Shown: positions 20,751 through 29,393 of the stretch, one piece after another
Layout: each line of letters starts with the position of its first letter
How positions within the stretch are numbered: position 1 is the first letter of the stretch
Source of the DNA: an uncultured SAR86 cluster bacterium
GTDB taxonomy: Bacteria; Pseudomonadota; Gammaproteobacteria; Magnimaribacterales; D2472
NCBI GenBank assembly: GCA_905181595.1
Contig: CAJIYI010000001.1
Location: 525,938 to 589,937 of the forward strand
Reading direction: 5' to 3'
DNA: 64,000 bases
Notes under the pieces: generated by a model
The model's input: the letters and a program-made list of their open reading frames with translations, nothing else
Databases searched by the model: none
What the model was told of the DNA's origin: nothing
Program-made: the position numbers and the translations under genes

Positions 20751-21655
20751 GCAAGAAATTTTGTGGGTACATTTCTATTGTAGGCAAGCCAAATGTTGGC
20801 AAATCAACTTTAATGAATACCATCTTAGATAAAAAAATATCCATCACATCAAGAAAATCACAGACAACTCGAAATAATATTCTGGGGGTCAAGACAGACC
20901 AAGATCATCAGATGATCTTTTTGGATACCCCAGGCATTCACCTGCAGGGAAAAAAAACCATGAACAAGGTTCTTAATCACTCTGCATTAAGCGTGATTGA
21001 AGATTCTGACCTAGTTCTATTTGTTATCCATCGAACCAGCCTGCATGCTCAGGATCGAGAAGTCTTACAGAAAATTATAGATACCAAGGTGGATGCGATC
21101 TGCGTTTTTAATAAAGTAGACCAGGTACAAAATAAAAATGAGCTACTGCCAATCATTCAAGAGATAGATTCTCAGTACTCCTTTTTGGACTATGTCCCTA
21201 TTTCAGCTCTAAAGAATGAAGGCATCGATGACTTATTAGCCTGTATCAAAAAAGCTCTTCCTGAAAACAATCACTTATATCCTGCTGAAATTAAAGAAAA
21301 AGAGATACCTGATAATTTCTTTATTAGTGAGCTAGTGAGAGAGAAAATTATTCGATCCCTGGGCGATGAACTGCCGCATGAGACATATGTTGCTGTGGAA
21401 ACCAAAGCAATGGAAGAAAAAATGCTTTCTATCGGGGTAATCATTTATGTTGCAAGAGATAGCCAAAAAAGTATTGTTATTGGTCATCAAGGCTCAAACC
21501 TCAAGAGAATTGGTCAACAGACCAGGTTGGAGCTAGAAAAAATGCTCAATAAAAAAGTGATGCTAAAGACCTTTGTTAAGGTTAATAAAAATTGGAATAA
21601 CGATGCGCAATACCTAAGCAGTCTAGGGGTAGGCAGCAATCACGATGCCTCATAG
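20747..21655 (+). CDS. era: GTPase Era
   Basis: GKPNVGKSTLMNTIL, LDTPGIH, KH domain (IVIGHQGSNLKRIGQQTRLELEKML). Confidence 0.95.
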   Translation: MSKKFCGYISIVGKPNVGKSTLMNTILDKKISITSRKSQTTRNNILGVKTDQDHQMIFLDTPGIHLQGKKTMNKVLNHSALSVIEDSDLVLFVIHRTSLHAQDREVLQKIIDTKVDAICVFNKVDQVQNKNELLPIIQEIDSQYSFLDYVPISALKNEGIDDLLACIKKALPENNHLYPAEIKEKEIPDNFFISELVREKIIRSLGDELPHETYVAVETKAMEEKMLSIGVIIYVARDSQKSIVIGHQGSNLKRIGQQTRLELEKMLNKKVMLKTFVKVNKNWNNDAQYLSSLGVGSNHDAS

Positions 21656-22340
21656 CTGGGAATCCTGTTTTTTACTTCATGCCCGATCATTTGGAGATAC
21701 CTCCATTATTGCTGATGTTTTCTCAGAATCCTCTGGAAAGATTTCCATCATGGCCAAAGGTGCCAAGAACCCAAAATCTAAATTTTTTGGTCACCTATTA
21801 CCATTTTCTGCACTAAAAATAGTGTTAACTGGTAAATCGGAGATGAAGACCCTCACTCAAATTGACTCAAATTATTTATCTCAATCAGCCAAAGGCCCCC
21901 ATGATTTATATACCTACCTGTATGTGAATGAGCTGATGATTAGGTTGCTGCCCAAGGGTTTAGCAAACCTAGAGCTATATAATTTATACAGCAATTTTGT
22001 TGAGCTAGCTCGCGCAGATGCAATCAATGAAGCATCTTTAAGAATTTTTGAATTAGATTTACTGGATGTATTAGGCTATGGAATTAACTTTGATACAGAC
22101 ATGCACGAAAACTCAGAATTCAAAAACGAAATAATCTATTCATACAAACCAGAAAGAGGCTTTTATACCTCAAATGATGGTCATGGATTTACAGCCAATG
22201 AGATTCTTTCAATAAAAAATCGTGAAGTTCAACAAATAGATAAGTTAAAATTAAAACAACTCTCTGAAGTTGCAATTACAGCCTGTCTTGATGGAAGAGA
22301 GCTTAGCAGTAGAAAATTTTTTAAAAAAATTAAAATATGA
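21645..22340 (+). CDS. recO: DNA repair protein RecO
   Basis: LHARSFGDTSIIADVFSESSGKISIMAKGAK; between era and acpS. Confidence 0.88.
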   Translation: MPHSWESCFLLHARSFGDTSIIADVFSESSGKISIMAKGAKNPKSKFFGHLLPFSALKIVLTGKSEMKTLTQIDSNYLSQSAKGPHDLYTYLYVNELMIRLLPKGLANLELYNLYSNFVELARADAINEASLRIFELDLLDVLGYGINFDTDMHENSEFKNEIIYSYKPERGFYTSNDGHGFTANEILSIKNREVQQIDKLKLKQLSEVAITACLDGRELSSRKFFKKIKI

Positions 22341-22714
22341 TATTTGGTATAGGAACAGATTTAGTAGACATTGAGCGCATCAAAGCTATGAAATCTAAGG
22401 CAGCTTTTGCAAAAAAAATACTTGGTCCTCAAGAATTGCTGCAATATGAACATATGACTTTAGATCAAGGAATCAACTACCTGGGGAAGCAATTTGCAGC
22501 GAAAGAAGCCATTGCAAAAGCATTCGGATCTGGCTTTAGATCACCAATTTTTCCAAAGTCTATTCAAATATTAAGAAACAACTCTGGCAAACCCGAAATA
22601 CTATTTTCTCAAGAAATTAATTCTTATGCTGAGGGCTTGGGCATCAAAGGATCACATGTTAGTCTTTCGGATGAAAGAAACCACCTAATAGCATTTGCAG
22701 TATTGGAAGTATGA
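22337..22714 (+). CDS. acpS: holo-ACP synthase
   Basis: MIFGIGTDLVDIERI, KQFAAKEAIAKAFGSG, HVSLSDERNHLIAFAVLE. Confidence 0.94.
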   Translation: MIFGIGTDLVDIERIKAMKSKAAFAKKILGPQELLQYEHMTLDQGINYLGKQFAAKEAIAKAFGSGFRSPIFPKSIQILRNNSGKPEILFSQEINSYAEGLGIKGSHVSLSDERNHLIAFAVLEV

Positions 22715-23355
22715 ATAAACTATTACTTATAGGCCCTCCAGGTGCTGGAAAGGGCACTCAGGCAGATTTAATCTGCGACTCCTTAGACATTCCTAAAATT
22801 AGCACCGGTGACATGCTTCGCGCAGCTATTGCTTCGGGTAACGACTTGGGTCAAAGAGTAAGTGGAATAATGAAATCTGGAGGATTAGTCTCCGATCAAA
22901 TTATTATCGAGTTAATTCTAGACAGAATTTCTCAACCAGATTGCGCATCAGGATTTTTATTCGATGGTGGTATTAGAACTGTTGGTCAGGCTGATCTATG
23001 CGTTGAAAATAATATTGAGTTCACTCATGTTATTGAAATCAATGTAGATAATGAGATTATTATCAATCGCATGTCTGGAAGAAGAGTGCATCCAGGTTCA
23101 GGCAGAAATTATCATCTTGTGCACCAGCCTCCAAAAAATGAAGGCATGGATGATGTTACAGGTGAGCCTTTAATCCAGCGTGAGGATGACTTGCCTGAAA
23201 CGGTTAAACATCGACTAGATGTTTATCATGAAGAGACCAAGCCTTTGGTTGATTATTATGAGCTTCAATCAAGCCAAAGTTCATTGAACTACATCAGAGT
23301 GGATGGCTCTCAAGATGTCAAAGTTGTCTTCGAGGAAATTAAAAAACATTTCTAA
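22711..23355 (+). CDS. adk: adenylate kinase (variant DGGIRT motif)
   Basis: GPPGAGKGTQADLI, STGDMLRAAIA, LID region GRRVHPGSGRNYH; canonical DGFPRT replaced by DGGIRT. Confidence 0.93.
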   Translation: MNKLLLIGPPGAGKGTQADLICDSLDIPKISTGDMLRAAIASGNDLGQRVSGIMKSGGLVSDQIIIELILDRISQPDCASGFLFDGGIRTVGQADLCVENNIEFTHVIEINVDNEIIINRMSGRRVHPGSGRNYHLVHQPPKNEGMDDVTGEPLIQREDDLPETVKHRLDVYHEETKPLVDYYELQSSQSSLNYIRVDGSQDVKVVFEEIKKHF

Positions 23356-23358
23356 CGC

Positions 23359-24018
23359 ATGAAAATTCTTGCTTTCGATATCAGTGGAACTTATTCATCC
23401 ATAGCCCTGCTAAATGGAAATGAGGTTAACGCTTTTACTCAAACACATGAAAGAAAACATAGGCCTGAGTGGGATGAGCTCTTTTCTAGAATAAATTTTG
23501 ATTCTCTTAAAGATTTTGATACTTTGGATGCCCTCGCTTTTGCGCAAGGTCCAGGTTCCTATACTGCTCTAAGAATTACAGCTTCATTTCTTAAGCCGAT
23601 AGCTGTGATTAAAAAAAAGCCACTAATACCTATATCCAATTTAAAGTCTCTGGCTTACGAGGCATCTCAATGGATAGATTCAGATAATGCCTCTATTGTT
23701 GTAGCAATAGAAGCGGATAAGACCGAGAGCTACTTCGGATCTTTTTCCAAGTCATCGATAAATATTGAGGCGACTGCTGAAGAGTCTGTATTGAGCATGG
23801 AAGAATTAAGCTCATATGAAACCAATAGCTCTTTTTACTTTGTTGGGACCGGTTGGCCACAAAATATTCAAGATAATCCTCAATACCTCTCTTTAGTAAA
23901 ACCAGGCGCAGAAGCAATTGCTGCAATAGCTAAGAATGAACTGGAGACGGGCAAGAGCTTTGATCCTGAGCTAGCCAACCCTGTCTATTTAAAGACACCC
24001 GAGTACCAGAAAAAATGA
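23359..24018 (+). CDS. tsaB: tRNA t6A biosynthesis protein TsaB
   Basis: MKILAFDISGTYSSIALL, AFAQGPGSYTALRI. Confidence 0.88.
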   Translation: MKILAFDISGTYSSIALLNGNEVNAFTQTHERKHRPEWDELFSRINFDSLKDFDTLDALAFAQGPGSYTALRITASFLKPIAVIKKKPLIPISNLKSLAYEASQWIDSDNASIVVAIEADKTESYFGSFSKSSINIEATAEESVLSMEELSSYETNSSFYFVGTGWPQNIQDNPQYLSLVKPGAEAIAAIAKNELETGKSFDPELANPVYLKTPEYQKK

Positions 24019-24812
24019 TCAGTGATTTATTGTTGGCGTTAGCCTTAGCTTGCATTCAAGGCCTCACAGAATTTCTACCTGTTTCCAGCTCGGCACACTT
24101 ACTTTTTCCATCCCTACTTTTTGGAGCCAAAGATTTTGGCTTAGTGTTTGATATCGCTGTCCATGCTGGCACATTAGCAGCAGTTGTATTTTATTTTAAA
24201 GACGACATATTGAAGCTTCTGCAAGCCTGGATGCCTTGGACGAGCAATCGCAATGAAGGTGACTTTTTGCTTGGTTTAAACTTAATTATCGCCACCGTGC
24301 CTATAGTATTTGTGGGATTAATTTTTTCTGATTTGATATCTGCAAGATTGCACAGCATTGGTTCAATTGCCTGGGCTAATCTTATCTTTGCTGCGCTTTT
24401 GCTAATTGCCTTTAAGACGTCTTCACAAAGCAAAAATATTTTAGGTTTAACCCTGAGCATGGCTGTTTTTATTGGTTGTCTTCAGGCTTTAGCAGTTTTT
24501 CCTGGCGCCTCTAGATCAGGGATGGCAATAACAGGGGCATTGTTTGTGGGTTTGAACCTTAAAGATTCTTCCAAATTTGCTTTTTTACTCAGTATTCCAA
24601 CAATTCTAGGCGCCATGATTTTGATGGTAGTAAAAGAAGCCTATGTTCTTTCATTAGATGATCTGATGATATTGCTGACAGGTTTTATTGGCTCAGGTGT
24701 TATTGCATTTTTTACGATCAAAATATTTTTAGAATTTGTTGAGCGCATTGGAATGACACCGTTTGTTATATACAGAATCTTGCTTGGATTGGTTTTATTG
24801 CTTTTATGGTAA
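24015..24812 (+). CDS. uppP: undecaprenyl-diphosphatase UppP/BacA
   Basis: ACIQGLTEFLPVSSSAHLLF, FPGASRSGMAITGALFVGL. Confidence 0.95.
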   Translation: MISDLLLALALACIQGLTEFLPVSSSAHLLFPSLLFGAKDFGLVFDIAVHAGTLAAVVFYFKDDILKLLQAWMPWTSNRNEGDFLLGLNLIIATVPIVFVGLIFSDLISARLHSIGSIAWANLIFAALLLIAFKTSSQSKNILGLTLSMAVFIGCLQALAVFPGASRSGMAITGALFVGLNLKDSSKFAFLLSIPTILGAMILMVVKEAYVLSLDDLMILLTGFIGSGVIAFFTIKIFLEFVERIGMTPFVIYRILLGLVLLLLW

Positions 24813-25546
24813 CGAAATTTTTTTATACCTCTGATATATACAAAGCCAAAGCCCAAGATCTAGCCAATTTTTTAGGCATGAGCGCCTGCAGCGGACCCAT
24901 CAAAAATGACCGAGCTCACTTAGAGTTTGGGGAGCCAGGTCTCTCTTTTTTTCATCCAGAGGCAAGAGCCAAGAATCCTTTTAATCTTGATTTTCAAACT
25001 GGTTCTAGTGGATGGCGTCTCAAGAGGGCAGACCATGAAAAGCTAATTAAAAAAGCGCTAGGTAAGTCTGATAAGCCTCTAAAGATACTTGATTGCACTG
25101 CAGGCTTGATACAAGACTCTTTATTATTCTTGAGTCTAGGCCATCACGTTACTGCCATTGAGCAGAGCAAAATCCTTTTTCTTCTTTTGCAAGACGCCGT
25201 GAACAGAAGCAAAGAAACTCACAATGAACTTTTTAAAAACTTCAGCTTAATTCATGGCAATGCTTGCTCCTTTGGTCAAAATGCAGATGACTTTGATGTA
25301 ATTTACTACGATCCAATGTACCCACCTTCAAAAAAATCTGCGCTTGGCTCGGGACAACTAGAATACTTATCAAAGATTTTAGAGGTTGAGCAAATTAGCA
25401 ATGAACCCCAAATGGACTTTGAGGTGCTGCAGTTAATGCCAGTAAAAAAGATGATCGTAAAAAGACCAATTAAAGCTGAACCATTTGATGCTGGAATTAA
25501 CTATCAAGTGACAGGGAAGACAACTAGGTTTGATGTGTATATTTAA
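24806..25546 (+). CDS. rsmJ: 16S rRNA m2G1516 methyltransferase RsmJ
   Basis: LKILDCTAGLIQDSLLFLSLGHHVTAIEQS, YYDPMYPPSKKSAL. Confidence 0.87.
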   Translation: MVTKFFYTSDIYKAKAQDLANFLGMSACSGPIKNDRAHLEFGEPGLSFFHPEARAKNPFNLDFQTGSSGWRLKRADHEKLIKKALGKSDKPLKILDCTAGLIQDSLLFLSLGHHVTAIEQSKILFLLLQDAVNRSKETHNELFKNFSLIHGNACSFGQNADDFDVIYYDPMYPPSKKSALGSGQLEYLSKILEVEQISNEPQMDFEVLQLMPVKKMIVKRPIKAEPFDAGINYQVTGKTTRFDVYI

Positions 25547-25551
25547 AAAAC

Positions 25552-25570
25552 GCCCAGAATAAATCTGGGC
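25552..25570. terminator. terminator-like hairpin between convergent genes
   Basis: GCCCAGA-ataaa-TCTGGGC flanked by A-tract. Confidence 0.65.
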
Positions 25571-25595
25571 TTTACAATTGTTTCTAACTCACAAG

Positions 25596-27153
25596 TTAAT
25601 CTGAAATGGTAATAGTGCCTCCCATGCCTGAATGAAGTGAGCAATAGTAATAAAGTGTGTTGGCTGTATTAGCAGTTACTTCAATCACAGTAGATCCAGA
25701 TGAGGTCGTTACTCCGGTTGTGTACTCGGCTCCACCTCCATGAGTTCCATCAGAAGTTGTAGAAAATCTTAGAGGATGACTGGTTGAATGGTCAAATTCG
25801 TAGGTAGTTCCAATTTTTAATGTTAATGATTTATTTTGAACCCCATCAATAACATACACATTTCCTGACCCAGAGTTATTGGCTTCAATAGAAACTTGAA
25901 CTGTCTCACGTATTGGCAATATAATTTTTGAAAATGTTAATCCATCTAAGTATTCTTTAGTTGGATTTACTAAAACTCCATTAACTTCATTGATAAATAA
26001 TTCGTAGGCCAGAGGAAGCTTAGTTTGAAGTTCTTCTGAATTTTCTACGTACCATTCAGGAGCAGTATTTGGTTTGTATGGAGTTTTTAAATCCCATCCT
26101 GTTAGAATCACCCAATATATAAATTCCTGAGCAGTGATGTTCTTATATCCCTCTAGATCTCCCTTGTCTCTTATTTCCTCATAGCTCTGTACATCATAGT
26201 AATTTCCATCGATAGCCTCTGCCATTGCTAGGTTTAATGCTGATGATTGATTTTGATAATCCCAAGAATTAAAGGTTTTATTAAAGCCATTGGTAACTGT
26301 ATGCAGAAGATGCTCTACTATTTCATTGATTTGCTGAGCATTTGCTTGGACTTGAGTTTTTCCTCTTATTTCGTCGTTAAGCTCTATCTCCCAGATAAAA
26401 TCTACAACCTCATATTCATTATTAATAGCGTCAAGCCCCGGGTTACCATCAGGGTAATTGTCTGGACCAATCGAACCAATGCGCTGGAGAAATTTATATC
26501 TTGAAAAATTACTCAATAGCAAATCACGTCTTGTGTCATCGGTTACAGCATCCTTTTGAAGCATTCTATCAAGTATGTTTGTAGCATGAGTCAGAAATTC
26601 ATCACTAACATCTGGAAAGGCGGCTACAACAATATTATGAACAATTGCATGTTTATCAAAAGCTGGAGAATACGTACCATCTTTAATAATAGTTCCATCC
26701 CAAGCCGAATCAACTCGATCATCAGAGGTATCATTAGTGACTGTGACTGTAAATTCCCTGAGCACTTAATGATCCATCACTGACCTGAGCCACTACCATA
26801 TAAACGTTGTCAGCATTTTCATCAGCAGGGATTTCAAAGTCTGGCGCACTAATAAAAGACACTACACCTGATGTGGTGACTGTCATTTTTGAGCCATCGT
26901 TGCCTGAGACTGAGTAGGTTAATGAGTTGCCTTCAGCATCTGAGGCATTAACCATAAATCCCGAAGTTTCACCTTCCACAGTAGAGTAGTCGTTTGATGA
27001 ATTATTAATGGTAGGAGCTGTATTGATAGGAGCAGTACCATAGCCTCCGTTAGAGGTTCCGCCGCCATCGCCACCTCCGCCACCTCCACCACCACAAGCA
27101 GCGAGAATAAACACCGAAATAAATGGAAGAATTGATTTGTACTTAAGATACAT
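25596..27153 (-). CDS. poly-Gly lipoprotein with cadherin-like segment and C-terminal cupredoxin-like domain, frameshifted near 26755
   Basis: N-part ILAACGGGGGGGGDGGG...VSDGSLSAQ joins EFTVTVTNDTSDD after removing one G; C-terminal HPLRFST...YYYCSLHSGMGG resembles type-1 Cu ligands. Confidence 0.72.
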
Positions 27154-27308
27154 GAGTGCCTCTTTTGATTAGCAAATTGGGCTGTGCATCTAGGGTATGT
27201 AAGAATTAAATGTGTCCACTTAAATCAAGACACTAGCAAAGCAGCATGTTTTTGAATCTTATAAAGAATTTATTTATAAATCAAGCTTATAGTAGGTATA
27301 AATAAAAC

Positions 27309-28569
27309 CTATAATCTAATTTGACCATCTCCAGATACGATATATTTGAAGCTGGTAAGTTGGTCTAAGCCTACAGGGCCTCTAGCATGAAATTTTCCTG
27401 TTGCAATGCCAATTTCACCGCCCAATCCAAATTCACCACCATCGGCAAATTGCGTGGAAGTATTAATCATAACGATTGCACTATCGATCGAGGCTGTAAA
27501 TATGATTTTGGGAGTTCAGATCTTCGCTAATGATAGATTCAGTGTGCCCAGTTCCATATGAATTGATGTGTTGAATTGCTTCTTCAGCATCATCAACCAC
27601 TTTAATGCTAATAATTGGCGCAAGATATTCTGTTGACCAATCTTCTTCTGTTGCTGGAATTACATATTGGTCAAGTGAAAGTGTTTTCTTGCAACCCCTG
27701 ACCTCGCAATGAAGAGAGGATAGTTTTGCAATAAGATCTGAGCCAAACGATGTTGCAATTTTTTGATGCAATAAGATTGTTTCAGCTGCACCACAAATTC
27801 CAGTTCTTCGCATTTTTGCATTAATACAGATTTCAAGTGCCTTTTTTAAATCTGCATGCTCATCAACATAGACATGGCATATACCTTCTAAGTGGCCAAA
27901 AACAGGAACTTTTGCTGACTTTTCTACTTCAGCAACAAGACTTTTACCGCCTCTGGGAACAATCACATCAATGGACCCATTTAAACCCTCAAGCATCAAA
28001 GTGGCTGCTTCTCTATTTTCTGAAGGCACAATCTGAATAGACTCTTTGGGTAAACCAGCTTTAAGTAGTGCCTTTTGCATTGCAGTGACTAGGGTTGATG
28101 CTGACCTTAGGCCATCTTTGCCACTTCGTAAAATAACAGCGTTACCTGATTTTAAACAAAGACCGCCTGCATCACTTGCAACATTAGGGCGACTTTCAAA
28201 TATTATTCCAATCACCCCAAGTGGAGTTGATACCCTTGAAATATTTAAACCATTAGGCCTATCCCAGTTTGCTAAAATCTTGCCTACAGGATCAGGGAAT
28301 AGTTTTATTTCTTCCAATGTTGCACATATGTCTTCTAGGCGATCTTGATTTAGCTCCAACCTATCAATAAAGGCAGCATCTTTTCCAGCATCTCTGGCTT
28401 GAGCCACATCTTGATGATTGGCCATTAGAATTAATTCTTGATCTGACTTGATCTCCTTAATAGCGAAATCAAAGAAACTATTTTTTTGGACAGAGGGCGC
28501 AGTATTTAAGACTGCACTTGCTGCCTTTGCTTTTTCCCCCATTTCATTTAATTGTTGCTTGAGATCCAT
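27309..28569 (-). CDS. proA: glutamate-5-semialdehyde dehydrogenase, frameshifted near 27498
   Basis: [34 protein letters not shown]-terminus [28 protein letters not shown] recovered in another frame; about 419 aa after removing one base. Confidence 0.92.
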
Positions 28570-28570
28570 T

Positions 28571-29353
28571 TTATTTTTTAACAAACCAAGTTGCTTTACC
28601 TTTCCCATTCAAACTTCTAATTGGTTTATTTCTAATTCCAGAGGCAATAACCATGTCAGATTTATTTTTAAAACAAATTTCAGCAGCGTCTATCTTGGAG
28701 ATCATGCCACCTTTGCCCATATTGCTTGCCTGACCAGCCATTTTTTTTATCCTAGAGCTAATCTTTGTTACTTCTTTAACCAAAGCTTCAGATTTTTGAG
28801 TTTTTACTGCTTCCTCAGAGTCATATAAGCCATTCACACTGGACAGAATGATAAGCAAATCTGCCTTAACCAGCTTTGCAACTTTGGCGGCCAATAAGTC
28901 ATTATCACCAAATTTAATTTCGTCAGTGGCAGTAGTATCGTTCTCGTTAATAATTGGAAGACATCCAACTTCTAATAGCTTCTCTATAGTTTGTTTTGCA
29001 TTTTTAGAAGAAATCTTTAATTCAGTGTCCCTGGGAGTTAAGAGTATTTGCCCTATAACTATAGAGTATTTATTGAGATGTTTTTTCCAGGCTGACATGA
29101 GCTCAATTTGACCATGTGCTGCCATTGCTTGGGATTCTGGAAGGCTTAAATTCTCTGGTAAGTTAATATTCTTTCGACCAAGAGCAATAGCCCCAGAAGA
29201 TACAACCAACACGTCTTTACCTTTTTTTAATAACCAAGCTATGTCTTCGCTGATAGCGGCCAAGACAGTTTGATTGACCTTACCATTAGGATTAGCCAGC
29301 ACAGCAGAGCCTATCTTAATGACTATTCGATTATATGAATTTAAATTACTCAT
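28571..29353 (-). CDS. proB: glutamate 5-kinase (short, PUA-less)
   Basis: RIVIKIGSAVLANPNGKVN, VSSGAIALGRKNI, INENDTTATDEIKFGDNDLLAAKVA; 260 aa; immediately upstream of proA. Confidence 0.93.
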   Translation of the reverse strand: MSNLNSYNRIVIKIGSAVLANPNGKVNQTVLAAISEDIAWLLKKGKDVLVVSSGAIALGRKNINLPENLSLPESQAMAAHGQIELMSAWKKHLNKYSIVIGQILLTPRDTELKISSKNAKQTIEKLLEVGCLPIINENDTTATDEIKFGDNDLLAAKVAKLVKADLLIILSSVNGLYDSEEAVKTQKSEALVKEVTKISSRIKKMAGQASNMGKGGMISKIDAAEICFKNKSDMVIASGIRNKPIRSLNGKGKATWFVKK

Positions 29354-29393
29354 TTTTTTAAGCTACGTAATATAATGATAATGGCTTTAAAAA

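Noticed and set aside
27053-27100. GGT/GGA-type repeats as a CRISPR or VNTR locus
   Set aside because: Short in-frame trinucleotide repeats encoding poly-Gly; no spacers.
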